A stretch of DNA of 64,000 nt from Pseudomonas saponiphila (GTDB lineage: Bacteria; Pseudomonadota; Gammaproteobacteria; Pseudomonadales; Pseudomonadaceae): positions 992,001 through 1,056,000 of the forward strand of contig NZ_FNTJ01000002.1 of NCBI RefSeq assembly GCF_900105185.1, written 5' to 3'. This document shows positions 10,429 through 19,281 of the stretch, one piece after another (position 1 is the first letter of the stretch; each line of letters opens with the position of its first letter). The translations under genes were made by a program, and so were the position numbers. Under the pieces are notes generated by a model. It saw only the letters and a list, made by a program, of their open reading frames with translations. It searched no databases and was not told the origin of the DNA.

Positions 10429-11001
10429 TCAGCCCGCCAGCAACCACACCCCTGTGGCGGCCGAGGCCGCACCGGCCACGCGCACCAGCGGCGCCGCCGC
10501 CTGCGGCAGTACCCGCACCACGGCATAACCGGCGGCATGCAGGGCCGCGGTGGCCGCGACAAAACCGGCGGCGTAGGTCCAGGGGCTGGACATGTCCGGC
10601 AGCTCCAGGCCGTGGGCCACGCCGTGGAACAGGGCAAACAGCGCGGTGGCGGCGAGCGCCAGGCTCAGCGGCGGGCGCACGGCCAGGGCCACGGCCAGGC
10701 CCAGGGCCAGGACCGACGCGGCGATGCCGTTCTCCAGGGCCGGCAGGTTCAAGCCTTCAAAACCCAGCAGGCCACCCATGAGCATGGTGCCGACGAAGGT
10801 GCAGGGCAGCGCCCAGCGCGCCGCGCCTTGCTGCTGGGCCGCCCATAGGCCGACGGCGACCATGGCCAGCAGGTGGTCGAGGCCGCCGATGGGGTGGCTG
10901 ATGCCGGCCAGCAGGCCGTTGTCGCCGTGGCCCGGATGGGCGAAGGCCAGGGCCGGGGTCAGCAGCAGGGCCAGGGCCCCGAGGATGGATTTTAAGGTCA
11001 T
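10429..11001 (-). CDS. hupE: HupE/UreJ family nickel (metal) transporter
   Basis: A 190-residue membrane protein with a signal-like first helix and then AHPGHGDNG and SHPIGGLDHLLAMVAVGLWA, the histidine-rich metal-binding signatures of HupE/UreJ. It supplies Ni2+ for urease maturation; its position as last gene after ureE-ureF-ureG supports that. Six to seven hydrophobic segments are visible. The gap to ureG is 36 bp. Nickel specificity is inferred from context. Confidence 0.88.
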   Translation of the reverse strand: MTLKSILGALALLLTPALAFAHPGHGDNGLLAGISHPIGGLDHLLAMVAVGLWAAQQQGAARWALPCTFVGTMLMGGLLGFEGLNLPALENGIAASVLALGLAVALAVRPPLSLALAATALFALFHGVAHGLELPDMSSPWTYAAGFVAATAALHAAGYAVVRVLPQAAAPLVRVAGAASAATGVWLLAG

Positions 11002-11037
11002 GGGTGGCTTCCTTGTTCAGCGGGTTGGAATAGGGGA

Positions 11038-11652
11038 TCAGGCCGCGGTCAGCAGGCCCTGGCGTTCGATGAAGGCGATGATGTCCTGCAGGCCCTGGCC
11101 GGTTTTCTGGTTGCTGAAGACGAACGGCTTGCCGCCGCGCATGCGCTGGGTGTCGCTGTTCATCATCTCCAGGGAGGCGCCCACCAGTGGCGCCAGGTCG
11201 ATCTTGTTGATCACCAGCAGGTCGGACTTGCAGATCCCCGGACCGCCCTTGCGCGGCAGCTTGTCGCCAGCGGAAACGTCGATCACGTAGATGGTCAGGT
11301 CCGACAGTTCAGGGCTGAAGGTGGCCGAGAGGTTGTCGCCGCCGGATTCCACCAGGATCAGGTCGAGCCCGGGAAAGCGCCGGTTCAACTGGTCCACCGC
11401 TTCCAGGTTGATCGAGGCGTCTTCGCGAATCGCGGTGTGCGGGCAGCCGCCGGTTTCCACACCGATGATCCGCTCCGGGGCCAGGGCCTGGTTGCGCACC
11501 AGGAAGTCGGCGTCTTCGCGGGTGTAGATGTCGTTGGTCACCACCGCCAGGTTGTAGCGTTCGCGCAGGGCCAGGCACAGGGCCAGGGTCAGGGCGGTTT
11601 TGCCGGAGCCCACCGGGCCGCCGATGCCGACACGCAGAGGTTGTGCGTTCAT
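11038..11652 (-). CDS. ureG: Urease accessory GTPase UreG
   Basis: A 204-residue SIMIBI-class GTPase that couples GTP hydrolysis to nickel delivery to UreC with UreF, UreD and UreE. Walker A GPVGSGKT is at residues 12-19; [16 protein letters not shown] holds the metal-binding Cys-Pro-His motif; VINKIDLA is the guanine-specificity motif. Length is the family norm. It follows ureF by 9 bp and precedes hupE. Confidence 0.95.
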   Translation of the reverse strand: MNAQPLRVGIGGPVGSGKTALTLALCLALRERYNLAVVTNDIYTREDADFLVRNQALAPERIIGVETGGCPHTAIREDASINLEAVDQLNRRFPGLDLILVESGGDNLSATFSPELSDLTIYVIDVSAGDKLPRKGGPGICKSDLLVINKIDLAPLVGASLEMMNSDTQRMRGGKPFVFSNQKTGQGLQDIIAFIERQGLLTAA

Positions 11653-11661
11653 GAGTTTCTC

Positions 11662-12336
11662 CTAGGAACGGAACAGGCGGCTGTATTGGCGCTCGTGGGC
11701 CATGCTCGCCAGGGACAGGCCGAAAGCGGCACTGCCATGTTGGTTGGGGTCAAGGTTCGCGGCGTGATGCTGGGCCTGTTGCAACAACGGCAGCAGTTCG
11801 CTGGTCAGGCGTTGGGCGGCTTGCTGGCCCAGGGGCAGGGTCTTCATCAGCACCGCCAGCTGATTTTCCAGCCAGCTCCAGAGCCAGGCGGCCAGGGCAT
11901 CGGCGGGGCTGATGTTCCAGGCGCGGGCGGCCAGGGCCCAGCCCAGGGCCAGGTGCGGTTCTTCCTGGTGTGCCAGCAGCTCCCGGGCGCCAGCGTCGAG
12001 TTCCGGCAGGCCTTCCAGCAGTTGCTTGAGGGAATAGCCCATCTGCCGGCTTTCCTGGTACAGCTCGCGGGTTTCGCGGCTGGCCCGGTGTGCTTCGCAC
12101 AGTTGCTGCAAGCGGCTCCAGTCCTGCTCGGCGGCGGCTTGGCAGTGGGCCAGCAACAGCGGTGCTTCGAAACGCGCCAGGTTCAGCAGCAGTTGGTCGC
12201 CGATCCAGCGGCGGGCGCTGTCCGGGTCATGCACGCGCTGCTGTTCCACGGCCATCTCCAGGCCCTGGGAATAGCTGTAGCCGCCAATCGGCAACTGCGG
12301 GCTGGCCAGGCGCAACAGGGCCCAGGCCGGGTTCAT
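11662..12336 (-). CDS. ureF: Urease accessory protein UreF
   Basis: A 224-residue all-helical protein that bridges UreD and UreG during nickel insertion. LLRLASPQLPIGGYSYSQGLE at the start (split: LLRLASPQLPIGGY, SYSQGLE) is the UreF signature, and AWNISPADALAAWLW follows in the middle. Its start overlaps the ureE stop by 4 bp, so the two are translationally coupled. Confidence 0.94.
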   Translation of the reverse strand: MNPAWALLRLASPQLPIGGYSYSQGLEMAVEQQRVHDPDSARRWIGDQLLLNLARFEAPLLLAHCQAAAEQDWSRLQQLCEAHRASRETRELYQESRQMGYSLKQLLEGLPELDAGARELLAHQEEPHLALGWALAARAWNISPADALAAWLWSWLENQLAVLMKTLPLGQQAAQRLTSELLPLLQQAQHHAANLDPNQHGSAAFGLSLASMAHERQYSRLFRS

Positions 12337-12833
12337 GGACGGACGCCGAACTGGTGCAGGCGTGGTGGATAGTTGAAGTCTTCATCGCCATGGCGCGAAT
12401 GATGGTGGCCGCCGCCATAGGCGCCGTGCTCGGGCTGGAACGGTGCCTCGATGGTGGCGGTGCTGGCTCCCAGCTGTTCGAGCATGGCCTTGAGCACGTA
12501 GTCATCGAGCAGGCGCAGCCAGCCGTCGCCTACTTGCAGGGCCACGTGGCGGTTGCCCAGGTGATAGGCGGCGCGGGTCAGTTCGAAGGCATTGCGGCAG
12601 GTGACGTGCAGCAGGGTTTCCGGGCGGGCGCAGACTTTGACGATGCGCCCGTCCTCGGCTTCCAGGAACTCGCCGTCGTGCAGCGGCGGCTGGCCACGCT
12701 CGAGAAACAGGCCGACGTCTTCGCCCTCGGCACTGAAACAGCGCAGGCGGCTTTTGCTGCGGGCCTCGTAAGTCAGGTGCAGCTCGGCGGACCAGGCGTT
12801 TTGGGGGGCGGTTCTGCGGTGGATCACCAGCAT
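12333..12833 (-). CDS. ureE: Urease nickel metallochaperone UreE
   Basis: A 166-residue nickel-binding dimer that hands Ni2+ to the UreG complex. The middle YHLGNRHV and the C-terminal HHHSRHGDEDF tail (histidines about 143-148) fit UreE; the tail is short compared with Klebsiella UreE. First gene of ureE-ureF-ureG-hupE. A sigma-54-like promoter lies 38 bp upstream of the start codon. Confidence 0.94.
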   Translation of the reverse strand: MLVIHRRTAPQNAWSAELHLTYEARSKSRLRCFSAEGEDVGLFLERGQPPLHDGEFLEAEDGRIVKVCARPETLLHVTCRNAFELTRAAYHLGNRHVALQVGDGWLRLLDDYVLKAMLEQLGASTATIEAPFQPEHGAYGGGHHHSRHGDEDFNYPPRLHQFGVRP

Positions 12834-12870
12834 CGGGAGAGCTTCCAGCTATGAGCGATGCACAAGCCAG

Positions 12871-12886
12871 AGCAAGGGCCTTGCCA
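12871..12886 (-). promoter_or_regulatory. Sigma-54-like promoter of ureEFG-hupE
   Basis: Read on the minus strand the sequence is TGGCAAGGCCCTTGCT: GG and GC are separated by exactly ten bases, and only the C and G of the -24 CACG core differ from consensus. The expected transcript start is about 28 bases before ureE. This agrees with RpoN/NtrC control of urease in other pseudomonads. Confidence 0.6.
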
Positions 12887-13115
12887 ATCGCTCGGAGGAG
12901 AGGAAAACCCCTTTGTCGACACCGGAACTGCGCCTGAAAAAGGGGCAAAACCTTGTTTTATCTTGTTACAAAATGGCGCGCTGTGCTGATTTATAGCACC
13001 GAGTTGGTGCGCCTGGAATATTTTTGCTGCAATCCGGTGCCGGTCGGACGAGCAGGCGCAAACGCGCGATCCAGAGCGTGGCACGCCTATTGAGAGAGGA
13101 GCAGGGGAAGGTTTG

Positions 13116-13748
13116 TTACTCGGTGCTGCCCAGGCCTTGCCAGTGTTTCAGGCCGATGAAGATGAAGCGCAGTTGCTGGGTGATCTTGGCCTGGGGCGTG
13201 AGGTGCTCGGGCAGGGCCTGAGCCGGCGGATCGATGATGTCCGGCAGGGTGGCGAATACGCTCTTGACGATCAGGTCGGCCATCACCCCGAGATCGGCGG
13301 CATTGAGGTGCTGCAGCTTGGGCATCAGGGTCAGGTCGGCCGCCAGGTCGGAGCTGATGTTCTCCCGCAGGCTGGCAATGGCCTGGCGTACCGGCAGCGA
13401 GCCGCCGTATTGCTCGCGGGCGAGAAACAGGAACTGCGCGCGCTTGGCTTCCACCACATCGAGGAAGATCCGCACCGAGGCGTCGATGATCCCGCCCATG
13501 ACAAATTCGTTGTGGCGCACCAGGCGGATGGTTTCGCGAAAGGTCTGGCCGACCTCGCTGACCAGTTCCAGGCCCAGTTGGTCCATGTCGCTGAAGTGCC
13601 GGTAGAAACCGGTGGGTACGATACCGGCGGCTTTCGCCACTTCCCGCAGGCTCAGGCTGCCGAAACCACGACCACACTCCATCAGATGCCGGGCGGCATC
13701 CATCAAGGCATTACGGGTCTGTTGCTTCTGTTCGGCGCGGGGCAGCAT
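13116..13748 (-). CDS. desT: TetR-family regulator DesT (fatty-acid desaturase repressor)
   Basis: About 210 residues from the ATG at 13748, where MLPRAEQKQQTRNALMDAAR starts the TetR helix-turn-helix; an upstream in-frame start at 13793 is less likely. SLREVAKAAGIVPTGFYRHF is the recognition helix, and AREQYGGSLPVRQAIASLR lies in the ligand domain. It closely resembles my memory of P. aeruginosa DesT (PA4890), which senses unsaturated/saturated acyl-CoA ratio and represses the aerobic desaturase operon desCB. As in P. aeruginosa it sits next to ureE. Unlike there, no desaturase operon adjoins it on the other side. Confidence 0.85.
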   Translation of the reverse strand: MLPRAEQKQQTRNALMDAARHLMECGRGFGSLSLREVAKAAGIVPTGFYRHFSDMDQLGLELVSEVGQTFRETIRLVRHNEFVMGGIIDASVRIFLDVVEAKRAQFLFLAREQYGGSLPVRQAIASLRENISSDLAADLTLMPKLQHLNAADLGVMADLIVKSVFATLPDIIDPPAQALPEHLTPQAKITQQLRFIFIGLKHWQGLGSTE

Positions 13749-13871
13749 CGGCAGGTTATTTCTTCGCTCAAGAGGAGCGGCGCACTCTAGCAAATCAACT
13801 TTGCCGGCGTCGAACCTGCGTCAGGCGAGGGCAGGGCAGGCAGGGGGTGACAACGGGATTCCATAAAAGCC

Positions 13872-13900
13872 AAAGCCCGATCCAGGGATCGGGCTTTTTT
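13872..13900 (-). terminator. Bidirectional rho-independent terminator
   Basis: AAAGCCCGATCC and GGATCGGGCTTT are perfectly complementary over 12 bp around a tiny loop, with T-runs on the plus strand and a weaker CTTTGGCTTTT tail on the minus strand. It lies 17 bp after the stop codon of the repeat protein at 13918-14385, which it most likely serves. Confidence 0.8.
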
Positions 13901-13917
13901 CGAGGGCCAGCATGGCC

Positions 13918-14385
13918 TCAGCTCGCTGCTTGATGACGTTCGGCCAGGCGATCGGCACCGCCTTCGGCAACGGTCTGGCCTTGAGGGGTGCGGCTGTAGC
14001 CGTCTTGCACCAGACCTTTCTCTTCCAGGCGATCACGGCCGCCTTCGGCAACGGTTTGACCTTGTGGGGTGCGATCGTAGCCATCTTCAGCGACGTTCTG
14101 ACCTTGTGGAGTACGGTTGTAACCATCTTCGGCAACGTTCTGGCCCTGAGGGGTGCGATCATAGCCGTCTTCGGCGACGCTCTGGCCTTGTGGAGTGCGC
14201 TCATAACCGTCGGCAGCGACTTTGTTGCGTTCGATCAGGCGATCCGAACCGCCTTCAGCCAGGGTTTGGCTGAACACGCTGTGGCTGGCCTTGACCTGCG
14301 GAGTGGCTTGTTCGGCGGCAGGCAGGGCGAAGGCGTTGGCGGCCAGGATGGACAGGGTCAGGCTCAGTAAGATGTGGCGTTTCAT
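13918..14385 (-). CDS. Secreted protein with 14-residue tandem repeats, function unknown
   Basis: A 155-residue protein with a clear signal peptide (MKRHILLSLTLSILAANAFA). ATG at 14385 is chosen because AAGGAG precedes it by 9 bases. The mature part consists of about seven units of the form VAEDGYxRTPQGQx, one unit being 13 residues (VQDGYSRTPQGQT), and capping units with the variant VAEGGxDRL. The DNA repeats are 42 bp and still well conserved. The repeat has invariant D-G-Y and T-P-Q-G-Q. No cysteine is visible in the mature part. I do not recognise a functional family. Confidence 0.8.
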   Translation of the reverse strand: MKRHILLSLTLSILAANAFALPAAEQATPQVKASHSVFSQTLAEGGSDRLIERNKVAADGYERTPQGQSVAEDGYDRTPQGQNVAEDGYNRTPQGQNVAEDGYDRTPQGQTVAEGGRDRLEEKGLVQDGYSRTPQGQTVAEGGADRLAERHQAAS

Positions 14386-14769
14386 GATGGGTTGCTCCTT
14401 GGCAGGGCGATAAATTGGGTACGGAGCTAATGTTACCGCCGCTATTTCGATATAAAAGTTCATAACCACAATGGTAATAATCAACGAAATTGATTGTTTG
14501 CCCGCGAGGCTCTAGCCCGGGCCTTTGCGCCTATGGCGTTTGCACCGGCGTGGGTATTTTCGACTCACTCATGCATCGCGGCAGGGCAGGGCGAGGTAAC
14601 ACCTTGCTGTCCGATCGATCAGGAAATCGGTTTTTTTTGCCTGGCCCGGCGCCCGGATTAAACCTGTGTGGGCTTTATCAGTCGTAGTTTTCATGGCCGG
14701 GGATTCTCCTCCGGCATTTCACCGATGCGTCGTGATTTGGCGCTCAGCTGTTTTCAGGAGCCTCGTGCA
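14386..14769. other. Intergenic region with a possible small RNA terminator
   Basis: 384 bp between the divergent repeat-protein gene and asmA. A/T-rich near 14400-14490 (probable promoter of the minus-strand gene). CCGAT...ATCGG followed by eight T at 14611-14638 would terminate a plus-strand transcript, yet no plus-strand gene precedes it. Confidence 0.4.
14611..14638 (+). terminator. Weak terminator-like hairpin with T8, no upstream gene
   Basis: A five-bp stem (CCGAT/ATCGG) with a ten-base loop then TTTTTTTT. The stem is short, so function is uncertain. If real it ends a non-coding transcript starting between about 14480 and 14600. Confidence 0.35.
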
Positions 14770-16845
14770 ATGCCGCGCACTCGTAAAATTCTCGCCTGGA
14801 CCGTCTGTGGTCTGATCCTGCTACTGGCCGTGCTGGTGCTGGTGATTGCCTGCTTCGACTGGAACCGGATCAAGCCCACCCTCAACGCCAAGGTGTCCGA
14901 GGAGTTGCACCGGCCGTTCGCGATCAATGGCGACTTGTCGGTGGCCTGGCACCGGGAACCTGAGGAAGGCGGCTGGCGCGCCTGGGTGCCCTGGCCCCAC
15001 GTGGTGGCCCAGGACCTGACCCTGGGCAATCCGGACTGGTCCAAGGCGCCGCAGATGGTCGGCCTCAAACAGGTCGAGCTGCGCATATCGCCCCTGGCCC
15101 TGCTGGCGCGGCGGCTCAGCATCCCGCGTATCGATCTCACCGAGCCCGACGCGGCCCTGCAGCGGCTGGCGGACGGTCGCGCCAACTGGACCTTCAAGTT
15201 CGACCCCAAAGACCCTGAGGCCGAGCCTTCCAGCTGGACGCTGGATATCGGCGCCATCGGTTTCGACAAGGGCCACGTGACTCTGGACGACCAGACCTTG
15301 AACACCCAGCTCGACCTGCAAGTGGAGCTGCTCGGCAAGCCCATTCCGTTCAGCGATATCGTCGGTGAAAGCGAGGCGCAGAAGGTCACTGCCAAAGGCG
15401 CCGAGCCTCAGGCCTACGCGTTCGCCCTCAAGGTCAAGGGCCAGTACCACGGACAGAAGCTCGCCGGCACCGGCAAGATCGGCGGGCTGCTGGCCCTGCA
15501 GGACGGCCGCAAGCCGTTTCCGTTGCAGGCCCAGGCGCAGATCGGCGCGACCCAGGTGGAGTTGCGCGGCAGTCTCACCGATCCGCTGAACCTTGGCGCC
15601 CTGGACCTGCGCCTGAAACTGGCGGGCACCAGCCTGGGCAACCTCTATCCGCTGACCGGCGTGACCCTGCCGGATTCGCCGCCCTATGCCACCGATGGCC
15701 GCCTGACTGCCAAACTGCGCGACCCGGCAGGCGCGACCTTCAGTTACCAGGACTTCAACGGCGAGATCGGCGACAGCGATATCCATGGCAACCTGACCTA
15801 CGTGGCCAGTCAGCCGCGGCCCAAGCTCAGCGGGGCGCTGGTTTCCAACCAGTTGCTGATGAGCGACCTGGCGCCGCTGATCGGTGCCGATTCCAACTCC
15901 GCGCAGAAGGCCCGGGGCGGCGAAAGCAAGCAGCCGGCGGACAAGGTGCTGCCGGTGGAGGAGTTTCGCACCGAGCGTTGGGGCGATATGGACGCCGATG
16001 TGGAGTTCACCGGCAAGCGCATCGTCCACAGCGCCGATCTGCCGTTCACCGATCTCTACACCCACCTGGTGCTCAATGACGGCCAACTGAGCCTGGAGCC
16101 TCTGCGCTTTGGCGTGGCCGGCGGCCGGCTGGATGCTCAGGTGCGCCTCAACGGGCATGCCACGCCGCTGGAAGGCCGGGCCAAGCTGACCGCGCGCAAC
16201 TTCAAGCTCAAGCAACTGTTCCCAGGGTTCGAACCGATGAAGACCAGTTTCGGCGAGCTCAACGGCGATGCCGACATCGCCGGCCGCGGCAACTCGGTGG
16301 CGGCCTTGCTGGGCAGCGCCAACGGTGACCTGAAGATGCTGATCAACGACGGCGCCATCAGCCGCAGCCTGATGGAAATCGCCGGACTCAACGTGGGCAA
16401 CTACGTCGTCGGCAAGATGTTTGGCGACAAGGAAGTGAAGATCAATTGCGCCGCCGCCGACTTCGGCATCAAGAGCGGGCTGGCCAGTTCCCGGCTGTTC
16501 GTCTTCGACACCGAGAACGCCATCATCTACATCGACGGCACCGCCAACCTGGCCAGCGAGCAACTGGACCTGACCATCACCCCGCAATCCAAGGGGCTGC
16601 GCCTGTTCTCCCTGCGTTCACCGCTGTATGTGCAGGGCAAGTTCAGCAAGCCCAGCGCCGGGGTCAAGGCCGTGCCGTTGGCGCTGCGCGGGGCCGGGAT
16701 GGTGGCGCTGGGGGTGATCGCCGGGCCGGCGGCGGGGCTGCTGGCGCTGGTGGCGCCCAGCGGCGACGAGCCCAATCAGTGCGCGCCGTTGCTGCAGCAG
16801 ATGCGCTCGGGCAAGGCGCCGGTGACGGTGAAGCCGAGCAAGTAA
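14770..16845 (+). CDS. AsmA family protein
   Basis: A 691-residue inner-membrane-anchored periplasmic protein. One TM helix at about residues 8-29 is followed by FDWNRIKPTLNAKVSEEL and RPFAINGDLSVAW, typical AsmA N-terminal signatures; the C-terminal AsmA_2 part holds LNGDADIAGRGNSVAALLGSANGD (split: LNGDADIAGRGNSVAA, LLGSANGD). AsmA-like proteins help move phospholipids between membranes. I chose 14770 (after CAGGAG) over the in-frame 14668. The closing segment is hydrophobic (LGVIAGPAAGLLALVAP), followed by a Cys-containing tail. Single gene, with its own promoter region. Confidence 0.88.
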   Translation: MPRTRKILAWTVCGLILLLAVLVLVIACFDWNRIKPTLNAKVSEELHRPFAINGDLSVAWHREPEEGGWRAWVPWPHVVAQDLTLGNPDWSKAPQMVGLKQVELRISPLALLARRLSIPRIDLTEPDAALQRLADGRANWTFKFDPKDPEAEPSSWTLDIGAIGFDKGHVTLDDQTLNTQLDLQVELLGKPIPFSDIVGESEAQKVTAKGAEPQAYAFALKVKGQYHGQKLAGTGKIGGLLALQDGRKPFPLQAQAQIGATQVELRGSLTDPLNLGALDLRLKLAGTSLGNLYPLTGVTLPDSPPYATDGRLTAKLRDPAGATFSYQDFNGEIGDSDIHGNLTYVASQPRPKLSGALVSNQLLMSDLAPLIGADSNSAQKARGGESKQPADKVLPVEEFRTERWGDMDADVEFTGKRIVHSADLPFTDLYTHLVLNDGQLSLEPLRFGVAGGRLDAQVRLNGHATPLEGRAKLTARNFKLKQLFPGFEPMKTSFGELNGDADIAGRGNSVAALLGSANGDLKMLINDGAISRSLMEIAGLNVGNYVVGKMFGDKEVKINCAAADFGIKSGLASSRLFVFDTENAIIYIDGTANLASEQLDLTITPQSKGLRLFSLRSPLYVQGKFSKPSAGVKAVPLALRGAGMVALGVIAGPAAGLLALVAPSGDEPNQCAPLLQQMRSGKAPVTVKPSK

Positions 16846-16859
16846 GCGGCAGGGGAACT

Positions 16860-16882
16860 TTGCGGGCGAGCCCGCTCCTACC
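16860..16882. repeat. Single REP element
   Basis: TTGCGGGCGAGCCCGCTCCT followed by AC forms one REP hairpin just after asmA and before the convergent ferritin-like gene. Confidence 0.7.
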
Positions 16883-16911
16883 GGAGGTAGAGGCGGGCCG
16901 AGAGGGTGGCG

Positions 16912-17442
16912 CTACAGGTCGTTGAGGATGTCGGCCATGTCGTCGGCGTGTTCTTCTTCCTGGGCCAGGATCTCTTCGAACAGGCGGCGGGTGGTGGGAT
17001 CCTTGTCGCCGATGTACTGGATGATCTCGCGGTAGCTGTCGATGGCGATCCGCTCGGCCACCAGATCCTCGTAGACCATTTCCTTCAGGTTGTTGCCGGC
17101 CACGTACTGGGCGTGGGAGTGCTTGGACAGCAGGTCCGGATTGAACTCCGGTTCGCCGCCGAGCTGGACGATGCGCTCGGCCAGTCTGTCGGCGTGTTCG
17201 GCTTCCTGGGTTGCATGTTCGAGAAACTCCTCGGCCGCCACGCTGGCCTTGAGGCCGGTGGCCATGAAGTAGTGGCGCTTGTAGCGCAGGACGCACACCA
17301 GTTCGGTGGCCAGCGACTCGTTGAGCAGGCGCAGCACCTGCTCGCGGTCGGCGTTGTAGCCTTCGGTCACGGCGCCGTTTTCCACGTGTTGGCGGGCCCG
17401 CTGCCGCAGGCTTTGCACATCGGATAAATGCTTGTCGCTCAT
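16912..17442 (-). CDS. Ferritin-like / bacterioferritin-DPSL family protein
   Basis: A 176-residue four-helix di-iron protein. The motifs ELVCVLRYKRHYF, EEFLEHATQEAEHADRL and EEILAQEEEHADDM supply the E...ExxH pairs of a ferroxidase centre. Position between the ure and asmA genes resembles P. aeruginosa PA4880, annotated as a probable bacterioferritin. Likely role is iron storage or peroxide-coupled iron oxidation. The protein lacks the haem-ligand context of classical Bfr as far as can be judged, so the Dps-like (DPSL) subgroup is preferred. Confidence 0.85.
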   Translation of the reverse strand: MSDKHLSDVQSLRQRARQHVENGAVTEGYNADREQVLRLLNESLATELVCVLRYKRHYFMATGLKASVAAEEFLEHATQEAEHADRLAERIVQLGGEPEFNPDLLSKHSHAQYVAGNNLKEMVYEDLVAERIAIDSYREIIQYIGDKDPTTRRLFEEILAQEEEHADDMADILNDL

Positions 17443-17554
17443 GTCGATCTCCTGGGGGGCTAATCCGTTTGGCGTCAGGCTCTGCTGACCTGATCGCTAC
17501 AGGGTGTGTGAGTCCCGGGGGCGGCAAAAAGTTTTATCGGATATGCCCGCGCCT

Positions 17555-18496
17555 TCAGTCCGCGCTGGGTGAGCGGCCGGGTGCGCCGCCGCGCGCCAGG
17601 GGCGGATGCCCGTCCCGCAGCGATTCCTCTTGCAGCCACTGGAGGAAGGCTTTCACCGGCGGGTGGCGTTCACGGCCCGGCACGCACAGGGCGCTGTAGC
17701 CGGCACCGTCCACCTGGACTTGCGGGCGATAGGGTTGCAGCAGGCCGCTGGCCACGCTCTGGGACACCAGGATGTTGCTCGCCAGCACCAGGCCCTGGCC
17801 GGCGATGGCGGCTTGCAGGGCGTATTGCTCTTCGTCGTAGGAGCGGATCAGCGCCGGGTCGTCGAGCCATTGTTCGCCGGCCAGGGTGCACCAGGCCTGC
17901 CAGCCGTCGGCGTAAAGCCGCGAGTTGCGCCAATGCACGCTGATCAGCGGCGGTCGCTGCTGGTGCGCGAGGGCCACTTGCCGGGGCGCGCCATAGACCG
18001 CGAAACGCTCATCGAACAGGCACAGGCCATGGAGGTTCGGGTAGTCACCCTGGCTATAGCGGATCGCCACGTCGATGCTGGCGTCCTGCTGCAGGTCTAC
18101 CACTTCGCTGCGGGTATCCAGGCGCAGGTTGATGCGCGGGTGCCGGGTGTAAAAACGCCCCAGGCGCGGCACCAGCCACAGGGCGGCGAAGGCGGCGGTG
18201 GTGGAAACCGTCAACTGGGTGGCGCTGGAGCTGGGGCGCAGGCTATCGACACTCTGAGTCACCTCCAGCAGGGCGCCATGCAGGCTGTGGAACAGCCGTT
18301 CGCCGGCTTCGGTCAAGCGCACCTGGCGCGGCAGGCGCTGGAACAGCGGCACTCCCAGCCAGTGCTCCAGGCTGCGGATCTGGTGGGACACCGCGGTGGG
18401 CGTCACCGACAGGTCCTCGGCGGCGGCCTTGAAGCTCAGCAGGCGCGCGGCGGATTCGAAGGTACGCAGGGCGGTGAGGGGCAGATGGGCGAACAT
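17555..18496 (-). CDS. LysR-family transcriptional regulator (GcvA-like)
   Basis: About 313 residues from ATG 18496 ([18 protein letters not shown]); a start at 18508 adds four residues. The winged helix-turn-helix spans about residues 15-60 ([20 protein letters not shown]). The effector domain has the GcvA-type core [17 protein letters not shown] segment ([14 protein letters not shown]). It is divergent from azoR, the usual layout for a LysR regulator of a flavin reductase, so it probably controls azoR and the SMR gene. The effector is unknown. Confidence 0.87.
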   Translation of the reverse strand: MFAHLPLTALRTFESAARLLSFKAAAEDLSVTPTAVSHQIRSLEHWLGVPLFQRLPRQVRLTEAGERLFHSLHGALLEVTQSVDSLRPSSSATQLTVSTTAAFAALWLVPRLGRFYTRHPRINLRLDTRSEVVDLQQDASIDVAIRYSQGDYPNLHGLCLFDERFAVYGAPRQVALAHQQRPPLISVHWRNSRLYADGWQAWCTLAGEQWLDDPALIRSYDEEQYALQAAIAGQGLVLASNILVSQSVASGLLQPYRPQVQVDGAGYSALCVPGRERHPPVKAFLQWLQEESLRDGHPPLARGGAPGRSPSAD

Positions 18497-18633
18497 GTCT
18501 GGCTCCATGGGTGAGCTGGATTCATCCGAGAGAACTTTTGCTCATTTGTGCTGAAAACCCGGTGATTCTAGATTTGCTGCGGAGTAATCGGCCATTAAAG
18601 GCCATTGCAATCAATCCGCAGGAGAGTATCAGG

Positions 18634-19272
18634 ATGAGTTCAATTCTTGTCATTCACGGTAGCCCACGGGGCGAGCGTTCCCATAGCCGGCGTTTGGCCG
18701 AAGAGTTTCTTCAGGCCTGGCAAGGGGCCAATCCCCTGGGCAGGCTTGTGCGCCGGGAAGTCGGGCGCGGTTCCCTGCCCCACGTCAGCGAGGCCTTTAT
18801 CGCCGCGGCGTTTTATCCACAGCCCGAGGCGCGGCCGCTGTCGATGCAGGCCGACCTGGCCTTGAGCGACGAACTGGTGGGGGAGTTGCTGGAGCATCGG
18901 CGCCTGGTGATCTCCGCGCCCATGTACAACTTCAGCGTGCCCAGCGGGATCAAGGCCTGGGTCGATCACATCGTGCGCCTGGGGCTGACCTTCAACACCC
19001 TGCTGGACAACGGTGTGGCCCAGTACCAGCCCCTGGTGCAGGGCAAGAAGGTACTGATCGTCACCAGCCGTGGCGGTGGCGGCTTCGGTCCCGGGGGCGA
19101 GCACGAAGCGCTGAACCACGCCGACCGCTGGTTGCGCACGGCCTTGGGATTCATCGGTATCGAGGATGTGACCGTGGTCGCGGCAGAAGGCGAGGAGTCG
19201 GTGCCCGAGCGTTTCCAGCAGTCCTGTGCCGAGGCCCAGCAGCACCTGCAGGCTCTGGCACGCACGTTCTGA
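18634..19272 (+). CDS. azoR: FMN-dependent NADH-azoreductase / quinone reductase
   Basis: A 212-residue flavodoxin-fold enzyme that uses NAD(P)H and FMN to reduce quinones and azo compounds. [13 protein letters not shown] is the FMN phosphate loop, [17 protein letters not shown] the isoalloxazine-binding segment, and TSRGGGG the third flavin contact. ATG 18634 follows GGAGAGTATCAGG. Only 9 bp separate it from the SMR gene downstream. Divergent LysR gene upstream. Confidence 0.88.
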   Translation: MSSILVIHGSPRGERSHSRRLAEEFLQAWQGANPLGRLVRREVGRGSLPHVSEAFIAAAFYPQPEARPLSMQADLALSDELVGELLEHRRLVISAPMYNFSVPSGIKAWVDHIVRLGLTFNTLLDNGVAQYQPLVQGKKVLIVTSRGGGGFGPGGEHEALNHADRWLRTALGFIGIEDVTVVAAEGEESVPERFQQSCAEAQQHLQALARTF

Positions 19273-19281
19273 GGTGGCGCC

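Noticed and set aside
13812..13866. desaturase gene remnant next to desT
   Set aside because: The short gap contains no recognisable coding remnant, only the approach to the terminator.
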